From positions 12,803,578 through 12,867,577 of the forward strand of contig NC_087073.1 of assembly GCF_026151205.1 (NCBI RefSeq): a stretch of DNA of 64,000 nt, in the 5' to 3' direction. Under the pieces are notes generated by a model. That model was given only the letters and a program-made list of their open reading frames with translations, ran no database searches and was not told where the DNA came from. The DNA is from Bolinopsis microptera (taxonomy: Eukaryota; Ctenophora; Tentaculata; Lobata; Bolinopsidae). A program made the position numbers and the translations under genes. Position 1 is the stretch's first letter. Each line of letters opens with the position of its first letter. This document shows positions 12,061 to 29,892 of this stretch, piece by piece.

Positions 12061-13904
12061 CAATTTCATTATCCGCGGTTAAAAGTCGTGTTAATTAGAG
12101 ATCTGGTACAAATAAAATTGTTTGGATCATATGATTTCAAAAATACAGAAGAAATTAGGAACGGCATGAATTAGGAATGTTCATTTTCAATTAAAATTGA
12201 GAGCGTCAAGATTCTAAAATGGGTGTAAATTCAAACTCCGGATTCAAATCTCACTAGGCAAACATGATGGGTCTTAAAAGGCAGAACTGTGCAATAATTG
12301 TTCTAAAAAGGTAAGCTATATAGCGAAATTTCTCCATGAACACTGAACACAAGGATAAGTTGACCCTGATGGAATTGACCGGATCGTCAACCTCAACCAT
12401 GTACCATGTAATGCATGCATTTATTAAATTTAGCTAGCTAAGCCGCCGCGCGCGGTACGTACGTACGTACGTACGTGCCCCGGACGTGACGTGCGCGGAG
12501 ATCTAACACAAACAGACGCCGCCGCATCCGTTTTTTATTTTCAGTAGACCTTTTCAATGTGTTCATACACAAGTGCCGAGTTGTCACTCTCGATGTAATT
12601 AATTTTTAATTGAAAGTGTAGCATAAATGCTTTATTTTGGTGAAAACATGCACTCGAAATGGGTTTATGAGAACCAAATTTTGAAATTAGGGCCTGAAGC
12701 TACATTTTATTCACTTATTGAATCAAGCCCTGTAACCTATCTAGATTTTGAAATAATTGACCCAATTAGCTAATTTTCCATTAATCATAACAATCTTGCC
12801 AGAAGAAAAGTTGTTTTTCGTGTGAACATTTACTGCCCCAAGAATCATCATGTCTTCGTGGTCGAAATAAAATTTCCTGAAGTTTAAACATGTTTGCTAT
12901 ACAAAATTACAAATTCTACACTTATGGTCAAATCATGCCTTTCAAATTCAGCAGAATTTGAGATTTTCTTGCCTCTTGGAACCACTACCGTAAAATATTA
13001 CTGAGAATTAACAACATTCGTATAATACAGAAATTTCGTGAACAGCAATATTTAGGCTCTAGATTTAATCAAATTGGCTGATAGTGAGCATCGTACCTTG
13101 ATTAACATCATTTATATACTTTTATAGGTTGCATATTATTTGTGTGCACTAAAAACAAAACAGGTGTCGTGTTACGAGCGTTGGGAGAGCTAACCTCGCA
13201 CTGCAGGTAAAACAGAAAAATAAATTTCGAACAAGAGTCAAGGTAAGTGACAGATTTAAGTAATTTCCGCGTACCCGATCCTGTATAAATGCTATTCACT
13301 AGAGACTCCGTTTCAAACACTTAACTTGATTGTAGTGTAAAACAGGGGAACTAATATTTTAAAATTAAATTGTCATGACAACAGAAGTAGCTTAGTAAGC
13401 AAAACTGTGCCCAGAGCAATCAACACGGGATTTTAGCTACACAGTGAAGGTCATGAAAATGAATAAAACTCCTTAAATCTTTAAATGCAAATACGAAATA
13501 AAGTATAAACTGTGTTTGGGTCAGTACTTCCTAAACAAAACGGTTCCTAAACAAAACGGTTTAGGACAATCCAAAAATGCAGAAGACACATGGACGCTTT
13601 CAACTATTTAGCTTGCTGTTACAGTCTCCAATTAAGCTGTTTCAACACATTAATTATCTATAATCACTCAATACCCCGCGTGCTGACTGTATAATCCTTC
13701 ACCTTGACATTATTTTCTAATTTACTCGTGAGTTCATTAGTATGCTTAGGACAATTCTACCATCTAATCTAATCTAATATTAATATCTACTTAAATCATG
13801 TCCTGCACGTTGAATTATCCTCACTCATTCGTTGAAGACAAATATAGCTCTTAAGAGGAACGTGTTATATAAAGATATAACTGTGTTACGAGGGTATATG
13901 TTTA
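12061..13904. other. Intergenic; short GTAC repeat
   Basis: I see no gene. A small GC-rich island with about five tandem GTAC units sits at about 12447-12475, flanked by CG-rich sequence. Confidence 0.5.
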
Positions 13905-14305
13905 TACCTGGAAAAATCGTTAAAAAATGAGGTCCAAGATTTTCAAAATCGAATAAAAAATGTATCTATAAAAGGCCTATCTCAAAATTCGGCTCGATAG
14001 ATCTCTCCTAAATGATCCTTAGACTCTAGAACATATCCTGAAAGTTTCAGGGTGATTGCTCAAAAAATGTAGGAGAAGATAGATTTTTAGACTCGATTTT
14101 CAGGGCGTGTGATTGAAAATCGCTCACGCAATACAATTACACATTTAGCGCTGGCCGCTGACCTTTGACCGGCGATAATTTTGGCTAGGAACAATAGTTT
14201 TCGATGGGACTAAAAGCAGCTGATAGATATCACTCCCCTTTATCAGAAACAACTATAAAATCAATTTCGAGAGAATTTTGATGAAGACCCCCCGGCTCCC
14301 TTAAT
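13905..14305. mobile_element. Rearranged relative of the 4.3-kb foldback MITE (copy 2)
   Basis: It shares GGTCCAAGATTTTCAAAAT and GATATCACTCCCC with the element at 4336-4779. The segment carrying GACCTTTGACCGG and CGATTTTCAGGGCG lies in the opposite orientation relative to the ends. It is a diverged family member with an internal inversion. Confidence 0.7.
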
Positions 14306-14999
14306 GAGTTCTCAGGTTGCTGTTATTGGGGTTTAGGTCAACATATTGAGGTCGAGCAACAAAAAGATCATTCTATGAAGTCTGGTGGAAGTAAGCTGCA
14401 CATTTATAAGTCTAGCAAGATAGCTTTTATACTACTATTACGCTGATATAGTCTAACTAGGTAATATGCACAGAGATCTACAGTAGAATATTGGGATATT
14501 TGCTATCTGAAATATTCAAAATAGAGTTTTAAAATGATCACTATAAGAGATTGTTTACATATTATCATGTAAGCCTAGGGGGTTGGGTGTTTGGTAATTT
14601 CTACACAATAGCAAAGACCTACGTGTAAAGTGGCTTCTGGAGGGATGTCTGGAATAGCCAAAATCTGGCTTGAGATTTAGAGGTTCATAATTAATAGGAC
14701 TCGTTTAGCCTATAGATACTAGATAGGTTCCCTTAAAACATGTACAAACACAGTGTGGCTATGCTGAGGGACTACGAGCTCCCTTTAGTTAGTTTCAAGC
14801 TTGCCACACTGATAACATGGTGAGCTGTAAAATACATCAATTAAGAAATATCATTATCTACACTAATGCAACCACTACACAGCTTGGCAAAGCTATTATA
14901 AAACTACTCTAAATAAATCTATATCATATTACAAATCTATGTAATGCATTTCAAAACCATTAACTTAGTTAAACAAGATATATAGCGTGACGTCAGCAA

Positions 15000-18636
<3,637 letters not shown>

Positions 18637-18960
18637 GTGAAACTGTTGCATCCACCGTTCATTTTGCAGAAGGTGAAACTGTTGCATCCACCGTTTATTT
18701 GGCAGAAGGTGAAACTGTTGCATCCACCGTTTATTTTGCAGAAGGTGAAACTGTTGCATCCACCGTTTATTTTGCAGAAGGTGAAACTGTTGCATCCACC
18801 GTTTATTTGGCAGAAGGTGAAACTGTTGCAACCACCGTTTATTTTGCAGAAGGTGAAACTGTTGCATCCACCGTTTATTTTGCAGAAGGTGAAACTGTTA
18901 CATCCACCGTTTATTTGGCAGAAGGTGAAACTGTTGCATCCACCGTTTATTTTGCAGAAG
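18637..18960. repeat. 36-bp minisatellite, nine copies, open in three frames
   Basis: Nine tandem 36-bp units begin GTGAAACTGTTGCATCCACC. Substitutions are few, mainly a TTTTGC/TTTGGC alternation. Because the unit is a multiple of three, it reads as 12-residue repeats in two plus frames (KVKLLHPPFILQ and EGETVASTVYFA) and one minus frame (LLQNKRWMQQFH). I see no splice signals, domain or start context that favours any frame, so I treat it as non-coding satellite, with the caveat that a repeat-protein exon cannot be excluded. Confidence 0.9.
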
Positions 18961-19091
18961 GTGATGATGTGCAGATAACAAAAATACCAGAAAATCCACT
19001 GTTTAGTGATTAGGTTGTTAAGTTATATGAAGAGTGTTTACTGTTTACGTGCTGGAAAATTATCGGATCTCACAATATGGCTTCATATATT

Positions 19092-19183
19092 CAGAGTAAC
19101 AGAGTAACAGATAACAGATAACAGATAACAGATAACAGATAACAGATAACAGATAACAGATAACAGATAACAGATAACAGATA
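19092..19183. repeat. 7-bp tandem repeat (TAACAGA)n
   Basis: About 12 copies of a TAACAGA heptamer, nearly perfect. Confidence 0.93.
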
Positions 19184-19699
19184 ACCAGTAGTCTCTATTA
19201 ATTCACATACGAACCACGCATATTACCGATTCTTAATGGTTCACAGTGACACAGAAACCTCAAAATAAAGACTTCCTAGATAAAGTTTAAATACGTGTCA
19301 AGTTCAAAGATTTCACGAGAATAAATCTTCGTGGGTGAGAGATGAATGGTAACACAATTCAACAGCATTTTATTATGCTATTATTATATCACAAACCAGA
19401 CATTGATCACAACTTTGGCAATTCTCATTTTACTGGCATTATTGTTACAGTAAACCCCGATGCCAATAAAAGTCGATGTAACAAGATGTACGTTTAAAAA
19501 AACTAACAGATAAAAAATAAAGAATCATCGAGAGTCTCGATTCGAGACCAAGAAAGAAGATTTAAGAAGCGAAACTTCCACTGGAAACTGTCCAAAAATG
19601 CGTGTTATCAACAAACCAGACTGATTGCAACGATTTGTATCAAAGGTTATGTAATAAAGGTTATAGACTATAGAGCAGTGTAGCAGGATTTATATAACG

Positions 19700-20112
19700 G
19701 TATAATGTTACATAATATCATAATTAATGTTACATATTATAATTAGTGTTACAGTACATATTATAATTAATGTTACATATCATAATTAGTGTTACATATT
19801 ATAATTAGTGTTACATATTATAATTAATGTTACATATTATAATTAATGCTCAGATTATAATTACTGTTACATATTATAATTAGTGTTACATATTATAATT
19901 AGTGTTACATATTATAATTAATGTTACATATTATAATTAATGTTACATATCATAATGAGTGTTACATATTATAATTAGTGTTACATATTATAATTAATGT
20001 TACATATTATAATTAGTGTTACATGTTATAATTAGTGTTACATATTATAATTAATGTTGCATATTATAATTAGTGTTTCATATTATAATTAATGTTACAT
20101 ATTATAATTAGT
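19700..20112. repeat. 19-bp AT-rich satellite
   Basis: About 20 copies of a 19-bp unit, GTTACATATTATAATTAGT, alternating irregularly between AATTAGT and AATTAAT forms and with occasional one-base changes. Non-coding. Confidence 0.92.
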
Positions 20113-23100
20113 GACTCTCATTTTGATATTACATGTTATATTATGACGCAGTGAAACTATCAGACTACGATGTATGGCGACTTGCCACCCCATGGTAACA
20201 TCAAAATATATTGACTTTGTAACATCGTTGTGCCATAATGTGTTATGATCACAAGTTCAAGTTACCCACATTGGTGACTCACATAATATTATGCTTATTA
20301 TTGAATGAATAATATCATGTTAGCACGATATAAAAGTGTAACCACGTGTCCCTTTCTAGTTGACACCTCATTAGTGTATTGGGGTTTTCTCAGACCAGAC
20401 CAGAACGGTTTCCACAAAGGACGGTACACACTCCCACAGGTTTTTGCACGTAGAATAATGAGGAGTAAAAGATTGGGGAAACACTGAAATATCAGCTGTA
20501 CTTTTGAATGGATCAGACACTTAGACATGCAAATGGCTGTTACTCGAGACTCATCATGAGATCCAGAAACTTACACTGAAAGAAGAAATACTAAACCTTG
20601 GTAAAATTAACAGCAACCTTTCAGAGATGTGCACTGTGTTACTTTTAGGCGGCGGCGGTCTTAATGCCAAAATTGGTCGGCGGCGGCGGTTTGACCGCGG
20701 TCCGACTACTAGATATCCAAACCGCGGTCTACTGTGTACATGATGGTAATTTGGCTGTGTAACTGATGTATATGAATTGATTTCTTATTATCACTCTACA
20801 TTGAAGAACTAATTCATCGTTAACAGCTGTATTTTTTGATCTGACGGCCGCGAATCGCGGTGGTGCTCTGCACGCTTAGCCTCTGTCCTAGCCTAACGGA
20901 GAGCTCGCTTTGCATGTCATTGTTTGAAGGCAGAATATCAGGCCAGCTTAACAATCTTGCTTTGGCAGTTTGGTACCTCAAGTTGGCACAGCAAGTCCGG
21001 TAAAAGACATCTAAAATACTTAGTTACTGTAGCAGCTCGAGATAAATAGGTTTAAATCTGATATCGACAGAGTACTGTGCAGTTTGTGGGAGGATCGTTG
21101 ACGAGCAACCGATTAATGACTAAGTAAGTAAGTAAAACAAGATTCATTAATCAAGAGTCACGGGACTTCTGACTGTGTCGCGTGACTACTGACTGTGACT
21201 GATAAAGAATAATGGAGCCAGACAAATATTGCAGGGAAGGAATTTATTAAAATGACATTCTCGAAATGAAATTATATATCAAGGCCTGAAATATGAGTAA
21301 GTAATTAGTTATTACGTTATTACTTTTTAAGGTCCTTGTATATTTTTAGCGTCGACAACCTGATCCACGAATATAAACAGTAGTAATAATCTATGTAATA
21401 ATATAAGACGTGTTTAAACACTATTAGAGCTGAACTAAAATAAATGATCGCTAGAAGCTAGTTAAACTGAACTACACTAACTTATCGTAGTTAGAGCTGA
21501 ACTACAGTTTTTGGTAAACTAATAGTGAAATACTATTGCTGAATTCGGCTGAAATGTCAACTACAGGCCTACGCCTTACAGCTAACTTTTGCGACGACAA
21601 CAAGCAACCACTCCCACAGATGAACTGAACTACAGATAATGAGGCCTCATTCTTCAACCGGAGAACCGGAGAACGTAAAGTACTCCTCAATTAAGTCTAC
21701 TGATTACTAAGTGAGCACTTCATCTTCGTAAATAGTCGTGAAGCGTTTAAATCTAGTGGCTATGAAGCGGGCATTGTACAGTCTTTATATTAAATGATGT
21801 ATCACTGCTACATCCTCGATTTATCATTAAGTAATAAAGCTATCAAAAAGAGAGGGGTAAGTATTAATAAGAGCTTAAACCTTTGAAGCTTTGATTAATG
21901 ATCCTGCAACAAACGAACGTAATGTTTTAATGAATCAACCGAGAGGTTTGGCTAACATAAGGGTGTGCGATAACAGAAAAGGCTGCGGAGACAGTTTAAA
22001 TGATTTGCAGAAATTGATTGCAGAAGATTCCAGAAAATTCCACATAAAATTCCACCGGCCATCATAAACAATATCCAAAGCAGGAAAATATAACTGTATA
22101 ACAGTACGTCATTAAATGGTGGTGGACGAGGATTGCAAATACCGAGATAACTTACTATAAATATAATCTACTAATTTACAAAATATAAGCAAAAGTAGAC
22201 AAGCGAACGCTAATATATTTGCGCAATAATAATTTACTATACGGGGTGTAACCAGTATAATACTTGCAGTTACTAGACTTCCCCAAATTTAACGGGCCTA
22301 TGAAACGATCATATCCAAGAACCAAGATATTCTAGAAAACTCCCAGATATTATGATGTTTGAAAATAAGAAACGGTGTTATTCCTCGTTCAACAAAAAAA
22401 CAGGGCCGAATGTCAACGCAATATGAAGATGAAATGTATACCACTCATATCTAAAATATTATATAATTAGGTACCGGATATAGACAAGGTACCGGGTACG
22501 CTAACGTATCTATTTCGGATAGACCCCGCGGAGAGAGACCTATCTCAAGACGGCATTGTGTGCCCCTGGGCACGAAGTGTCTGTCTTTGTGTAACTGTAA
22601 ACACGTGACCACAGTTAAAAATCAAATACAAGAGTCACGTGCCTATTCTACAAAAGCCACTTAACCAATTAGCGCCCGCCAGTGAACAGTATTCGGAACG
22701 GAATATGATTTGTGCTGATCATAAGAAAGTGACGTCAGACTTGGTGTAAGTTGCAATTATAAAAGCCAACACATAGTTTCAAAATACACGAATTAGTGTA
22801 AACTTAGGAGTGGTCTATCAGTATTAGTTTATTTGAAAACCCGGGTCATCCTCCTAATTCTCCCTCATTAACCCGGACCAAATCAACAGAAGATTAAGCA
22901 GGATGGAAACAATGGTTATATAACCAGTTATCATGGGCATATTTCAAGTTTCAACGAAAAATACTAGCACGGCGTTAACACGGCTAAGATATAAGAACTT
23001 TAAATACCGATCAAGCTGTTGGACCTGGTAGAATTTTAATCACAATTAGTCTGAGGATATAAGTATATTCGGTCCCGCGGAAAGACCGTCAGAGGTTTCC

Positions 23101-23850
23101 AAAGAAAAGGTTTTAGATAGCCCAAAATGGATAATTTAACTCGGCAGTGTTTCCTGCCGAGTCTTGGTAACAGAAACGTTTATGAAACATCGTGTAGCTG
23201 TACGAAACAAATTAGTGCCATCGGGATACGGATGTATGACCAATATTAATAATAACTAAAGTAATTAATAATAATAATATTAACGCACTACGAATTATTA
23301 AATTAATATTTGTGGCACTCTAGCAGCTAACTGCAGTGACAACAATGGTTACAAGTAACTGACCACTGTAACAGGTCACAGCCCGTCAACAATACATTCA
23401 TACTAAAAGCCACTGACCAGCCCGGCGATGCTTTGAAAGAGCACCACGAAGCATGCTTAGAAATTAGCTTCTTTATATGGGATATTATGCAACGAGGCTA
23501 TTGTTATGAGATCTAGCTGCATGAGCTCGAATGATATTTTTCATAGGCTGGTTTAGCTCTTACAAACATTATACTCCAGCGGCCAGGCTGCCAGGGGTGC
23601 ACGCCGGTCCAATTTTTGTCAATCGGCGGTGGCGTGTATAAAACGGCACCGGGGCGCAGATGTTTAATAAAACAAATATAATAAAACAAATATTTATTTT
23701 TACGGCACAATCAAACAATATCAATAATAAATAAATCAGGGGAGGTTTCAAGAGGTTTCAAGTGCCGAAGGCCACTGCTTATCTTTAGGATTTGAGAGTG
23801 ACCTGTGCTTGAAACCCCCTCAACCATCCACTACGTCAATATACTTATTA
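20113..23850. other. Intergenic, no recognised gene
   Basis: Short GGC trinucleotide runs lie at about 20648-20692. The remainder is AT-rich with small indirect repeats. The open frames on both strands at 20298-20528 and 23513-23751 resemble no protein I know. Confidence 0.5.
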
Positions 23851-23852
23851 TA

Positions 23853-24614
23853 CAGGGTGGGCCAAAAGTCAGTGGGCATACGTTGGCCTTAATAGCTCCG
23901 CTGTGTTTTATATTTGAGAGCTGTTGCTTTGCAGATGGCTTACTGGTTCGAGGATTTCGTTGTCAAAATTTGAAAATTCGAATATTTTTGACCACGCCCA
24001 TTCAATATTAAAACACCTATATTGCTTTATCTGAACATGCTGAACGCCTATTTTTTTCAGAGACGGTAGATTATTAAATGTTGCATTTATGATCTGACAA
24101 CATGAGGCAAAACGGATTAGAAATTACGAAGTTATCAAGCATTTTCTGTATCTCGTTTTAACAACATTGACTGGGTGATTATGTGACACCGTGACTCGAC
24201 ACCTTAATTGGGCACCCTTAACAATTGCCATAATGATTAACGGGGTGGTTAACGGGGTCACCTAATCACGTGATTAGGTAAACCAATCACCTGATCACAC
24301 GTAATGAATAAACTCGTTATGCTTCATATCTCTGTCATCTGAGAAGCTACAGTTCTAATTTTTTCAGGACAAACGTAATTCGAATGGCCAAACACAATTC
24401 AATAAAATTTAGCTCGATTCGATTATCAAAACTATCAAATAAATGCAAAAATGAACCTTCATTTGAAAAAAATGAACTCTAATATTTATCGATTTGACAA
24501 ATTCCTCGAACCAGTGGTGGTAGTAAGTCATACCAGAAAGAATTATTTCAATTGGGCACTCAGTGACTGAGCTATTAAGGCCAACGTATGCCCACTGACT
24601 TTTGGCCCACCCTG
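23853..24614. mobile_element. Non-autonomous Tc1/mariner-type element (TA target)
   Basis: The terminal inverted repeats are identical for about 47 bp, beginning CAGGGTGGGCCAAAAGTCAG on the left and ending with the complement at 24614. A TA dinucleotide flanks each end (23851-23852 and 24615-24616), which fits the TA target-site duplication of the Tc1/mariner superfamily. The ends resemble mariner MITE ends in style. The 762-bp body has no transposase frame. Confidence 0.88.
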
Positions 24615-24616
24615 TA

Positions 24617-27600
24617 CAAATATAGAAAAATATAATAATCTAAAATTGCTAATTGGTCTAGTTTGGTGACACAGGGGAGCCCAGTTGAGCTTTAGTTTAG
24701 GTTTAGGTTTAAATCATAGTTTAAAAGGTTAGCCATGTTTCATGGCAGAGAGAGATATCATGTGTGCAGAGCCGTACCGGATGTAGAATTTGAGATATAA
24801 TATATATATATATAATATGTAGATTAGTTACCATGTATAATTAATCTACCGTTCAATCTATCGGTGCGACGGCGTCTAGCGGCGGCGTGCACCCCTACCG
24901 GGGGTTGAACCAGTTAATCAACAATGAAGACAGTTTCGGGGGCAAAATACAGAAGTTCAGACTACAATATGAAAGAAAAATAATTTTATAATTAAAAGGA
25001 TAATTTCTTGTCACTTTACGACCAGTCCGGTATCGCCCGTCCTATGACGGACGGGCGCGTGTGTGAGTTAAACTGGGAATATTAAACTAATAAAATCGCA
25101 ATTTAAATCGGAAACGAACACCGGAACACAGTTAAATAATATATAATACTTCATACATGGTACGCTTAATTAAATTCCCCGAAAACGTAATTATGCACCG
25201 CATAATTTATTCTTTAATCACAGCACGGTAGACACTCGTTTAACCGAGCCTCTTGGGAATGGAAATATTGTACGGAAAATCGAGATGCCCTCTAGAGCCA
25301 GTCACGAAATATATCATCTAGGCACGGCGGGTATTGATTAAAAACATAGCTCCTCAGTGAGTTCATACTATTGCATACAACAGCATCAGTTTTATTAGAC
25401 GAATAAATGTTGATAATTCTAAGCTTCTTTAAGGGTAACGCTCCTAACGTTTTTTAAATCATAAATTAGCATCATGTTAATGATTTCCAGGAATAACACG
25501 AATGGAGGAATTTGGAAAACAGCTGCCGGAATCAGAAATGAATATATAATTATAACATATTAACGTATAAGGAAAACAGTTTTGCAGTTGAAATTATTAA
25601 ATTCATTTTATTAATTTTATTGTTAAACATAGACATACTGACTAACGTTGCATAATCGAAAAGAAGAGCACCTTTTGGTTATTGAGCAAATTAGAAGGGC
25701 AAAGATAAGGTTTTTAAACTTTAAACTCGTGTCAAGGTGACAAATACAAAGACAAATATTGTATATTTTTAATTTGAAGAGGTAATTTAACTCTATTTTG
25801 ACGGGACATATAAAGTGTTTGCCCTGAAAAAGAGTAATTGTGATGCTGAGCTTGTAAAAAGAAGATGTTTATTACTTCGCACAAATTACAACAACGCCAC
25901 AAACCAAAGAGAATTGTAATTGAGGGATTGACAAGTATTTATACTCGTAGTGACATTATTTTAAACTGCTATAATTTATTAGTGAATTCAAAGCTTTGAA
26001 TAATTGTATTAATTCCAAGTTTTACCGTTTGCAAATGAGTTTTACAATTTAATTGTTAAGCTGGAGGGGGATTTGTTTAAAACATATTTAAGTGATACGA
26101 AAAGTTGTTTTAGCAGGAGCTTCCAAAATACATGTGTAAATCGTCTTCAGCTGATTGTAAAGCTTTTAGGTTTGAAATCGGAAACATCCAAAACGAGCGA
26201 AAGTATGTGGTCGTGAGACTGCGGTTAAACAGCGTTACATATATTATTATGATGCAGTTAGTTGAAAGCCAAAATTATTCAGACGACAGTAAAAGGTCAG
26301 ACTGAACGTCACACTAACCGGTGAATTAGTGACTTCTAATATAATGATCCTGAGAATTTCATACTTTCATACGATCATGATACGATGGTATGGTTTTGCA
26401 GTTTGCACGGCGTAATACTATTTACCAGCTAAATTAAATTTTACATGATTAAATCAGACATAACTAGCAAGAGGCTAGTTATGCAACTGTCGAGGAAATG
26501 TATCGAGGAAATGAAGGATAGCTAATTTTATTTAACCTGCCGATAGTACAAGTATACAATATATATATATATTACATGTAGTATATATAATATACTACAT
26601 ATTGTAGTATTATCACATTCTGCTAAATAAGGCGAGCACAAGCTTTATAATAAGAATGTCTATGTCTTATTACTATCATGACACAAGTAAAACAGAGGAA
26701 TATGTATAACATTTATACAGCACACATTTGACTCTCTGCCCCCTACCTAGCAACTGAGCTGCAGTACTTATTTCTGAAGAATCAAGAAATATCTCGAAGA
26801 CCAGATATAATATAATCTTAACTTGAATGAGATTAATCTCATCATATAATAGATGTGGATTCTCGTGGAGAGGTGAGGTAAATTAGTTTACTCACCTCCC
26901 CACCAAAATTCACATCTATAGACTGTTAATTGTAACATATTATCATATGAGATAATCTCACGATCGTGTAGTGCGATTCGGTGATTAATAACACAGAACG
27001 TGATATTAGTTCAATAATTAACGAACGAGTTTGAGAAATGGGTGTGATACGAAGTTGGGTCAACTTTGCGCAGGTGTTGACTGAAGGTGCAAAGTGCTGG
27101 CAGTCGAATGGATGGAAATAGGAAAACAAGAAAGACTACTTTAAATATGAGTATAAAATACTGTACATCTGCAGATTCGCAGAACATCAGGGTTCATACT
27201 ACAAACCGAGAAACTAGATTAGTGAAAATAACAGCACTGCTACCAGCACAACTATGCAGTTGCTGTACTATAAGTAAGTAATAATAATTAAAATTATTGA
27301 AATTAATATGATTTACAAAGGGTACTCACTCATGACTTGATATTAGGATTCGTCTGTTTTACTGACATTAGCTGAGTCCTATGGGTTAGATATGTTCAAG
27401 TTTCATATTGGAGAAATGGGGAATAAAAATAAAGTATTGTTTAGCTTAAGATAGAAATATAAATAGGGCTACCTGGGTGTAGCCACCCTGGTAACGTAAC
27501 CACCCTGGTAATGCCACTACCGAGGTATTAGTTATAACTAGTCTAGAACGAAATAGCTTACAAATCTAGAACGAAATAGCTTACCAAGGCAAACCTGTTC

Positions 27601-28399
27601 CCAGAGATCGAGTCCTCGGCCTCGGTTTTACCGAGGAATGGCGATTTTTCCTTGACCTCGGTAAAAATAGAGTTGCCATTCCTCGGCCTCGGCAAAATTT
27701 GAAAATTTAACCGAGGATTTAAATTTTATAAATTTTTCCAAAATATTTAGACGTGGCTTTAATATATAATTATTTAGAGTGTTGCGCAGACTTTTGCAAC
27801 TGGGTCGACCGGTCAAACTTTCTTTAAATAGCTCTGTAGTTACGTAGAAAATGTTATGAAAAAAGTTGTATAACTTTTAGCGTAACTTTTAGCAACTGCT
27901 TCATATCTTAATATATATATACAGCGAGACAAAACCGCATTTTAATTGTGTAGAAGTTCAGCAATGAAATATATAATATATATATATATATTTCGTTGCT
28001 GTACTCCTACACATTAAAAGTCGGTGTTGATTAGATCTTCGAAATTCTTTGCATCATTTATTAAACATCGTTATCTGAGATAAAATTGTTCTAAAAGCAA
28101 CTATTATATATAATATATCCGTACCATTTTAATGACACCACTGCATCAACTTTAACACGACGTTCCGCAAAAACCGTTAAAGATATAAAAATATGAAACT
28201 TTTTTGACTGGGTCAAATGTCTTAATGGCCTTCAAATCAGCATGAAAAAATAAAAAATTGGCCAAGAAATAGAAATTTTATTGCCTAAAATTTGGACCCC
28301 CAATTGGTGTCAAAAACGCGAATTAAATAGGTAATATTTTAATATTTATTTAGTCTCTTGAGTCTTGACACCACTTAAGGGTTAAACGGGTTCCTGCTG
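24617..28399. other. Intergenic with a small hairpin MITE
   Basis: A ~70-bp near-palindrome at about 26851-26922 (arms with AGATGTGGATT and AATTCACATCT) looks like a minimal MITE. A half-copy with TGTGGATTATCGTGGGGAGG occurs at about 46552-46590. A hairpin with CGCCCGTC/GACGGGCG arms is at about 25030-25055. I recognise no gene. Confidence 0.5.
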
Positions 28400-28790
28400 G
28401 TAATAATAATAATAATAACGCTTTATTTGTATACCGCTTAAGCTGTATAAGCGACCAAAATCCCCAAAGTGGGGTTGATACTTGCCAACAAAGCGGTGCA
28501 GATAATTATAGCTTAGTAGTCCCATTTCTATTTAAAATTGAAATTTATAAATTGTAGATTGAACTTAAAGTCCTGACTTCATGACTACAGAATCACCAAA
28601 AATACTGTTCGCACATACAGGATAGGCTTGATGAAAAAGATGGGTCTTGAGAGCCTTCTTGAAGACATCTAGTCGAGAGATGGAGCGCAGTGAGTAGGGA
28701 AGCGTATTCCAGATTTTAGGAGCAGTGTGAAAATACATATGTTTCACCAACTTTCCCTGTGACAAAACCTTTAATTATGCATATGATATC
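28400..28790 (-). pseudogene. LINE 3'-terminal fragment with (ATT)n tail
   Basis: On the minus strand a short frame contains HTAPKIWNTLPYSLRS and VFKKALKTHLFHQAY. This is the classic APKxWNxLP ... FKKxLKTHLF C-terminal signature of jockey/CR1/L2-like LINE ORF2 proteins. It is followed by about 165 bp of 3' untranslated sequence ending in a run of ATT repeats at about 28402-28415, as expected at a LINE 3' end. Everything upstream of the C-terminus is missing, so this is a 5'-truncated insertion. Confidence 0.75.
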
Positions 28791-29190
28791 ATGTTTATGA
28801 GGGAAAATTGTGCAGTGCTGAAAAAACTGAAAAATGTTTCGCGGAAAATTTTATTTAAGCGTTTCAGTGGGTGAGCAGTAAGTACTGTGTGGGCAGATTA
28901 TTTGGTTTATTAGTCGAATATTTTTACAATTTCACTCCTGACTTGCACGTCTTCAGCTTCAGGTTTTATATTTGGTGCTGAAGAGTGCTGCTGTAGAAAG
29001 GAAAAATTTCAGAGTTTTTGACTAATTTTGATGCGCAGTGACGTGAGCCAGTGGCCTTTGCTTAGGACATTAATTAATATAATTCATCATTCTAAGAATT
29101 TGGTTATGATATAACTACCAGTGCCACTACCAGCACTGTTCGCTACAACGAAATGAAGGATTCTGAAGAATTCTACCAGAACAGTCGGGT

Positions 29191-29892
29191 TCTCCCTCTC
29201 CCTCTCCCTCTCCCTCTCCCTCTCCCTCTCCCTCTCCCTCTCCCTCTCCCTCTCCCTCTCCCTCTCCCTCTCCCTCTCCCTCTCCCTCTCCCTCTCCCTC
29301 TCCCTCTCCCTCTCCCTCTCCCTCTCCCTCTCCCTCTCCCTCTCCCTCTCCCTCTCCCTCTCCCTCTCCCTCTCCCTCTCCCTCTCCCTCTCCCTCTCCC
29401 TCTCCCTCTCCCTCTCCCTCTCCCTCTCCCTCTCCCTCTCCCTCTCCCTCTCCCTCTCCCTCTCCCTCTCCCTCTCCCTCTCCCTCTCCCTCTCCCTCTC
29501 CCTCTCCCTCTCCCTCTCCCTCTCCCTCTCCCTCTCCCTCTCCCTCTCCCTCTCCCTCTCCCTCTCCCTCTCCCTCTCCCTCTCCCTCTCCCTCTCCCTC
29601 TCCCTCTCCCTCTCCCTCTCCCTCTCCCTCTCCCTCTCCCTCTCCCTCTCCCTCTCCCTCTCCCTCTCCCTCTCCCTCTCCCTCTCCCTCTCCCTCTCCC
29701 TCTCCCTCTCCCTCTCCCTCTCCCTCTCCCTCTCCCTCTCCCTCTCCCTCTCCCTCTCCCTCTCCCTCTCCCTCTCCCTCTCCCTCTCCCTCTCCCTCTC
29801 CCTCTCCCTCTCCCTCTCCCTCTCCCTCTCCCTCTCCCTCTCCCTCTCCCTCTCCCTCTCCCTCTCCCTCGCCCTCGCCCTCGCCCTCGCCC
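29191..29892. repeat. CCCTCT hexanucleotide array (~680 bp)
   Basis: About 113 tandem, apparently perfect copies of CCCTCT, closing with about four variant CCCTCG units and then CT/TA-rich sequence. It yields a Leu-Pro frame on the plus strand that is only a repeat artefact. The strong purine/pyrimidine asymmetry could favour triplex structure. Confidence 0.97.

Noticed and set aside
19700-20112. Possible CRISPR-like array
   Set aside because: The 19-bp units are contiguous with no spacers, and the window is eukaryotic. It is a simple satellite.
24680-24712. Telomere-like GTTTAG repeat
   Set aside because: Only two or three imperfect units; too short to be an interstitial telomere.
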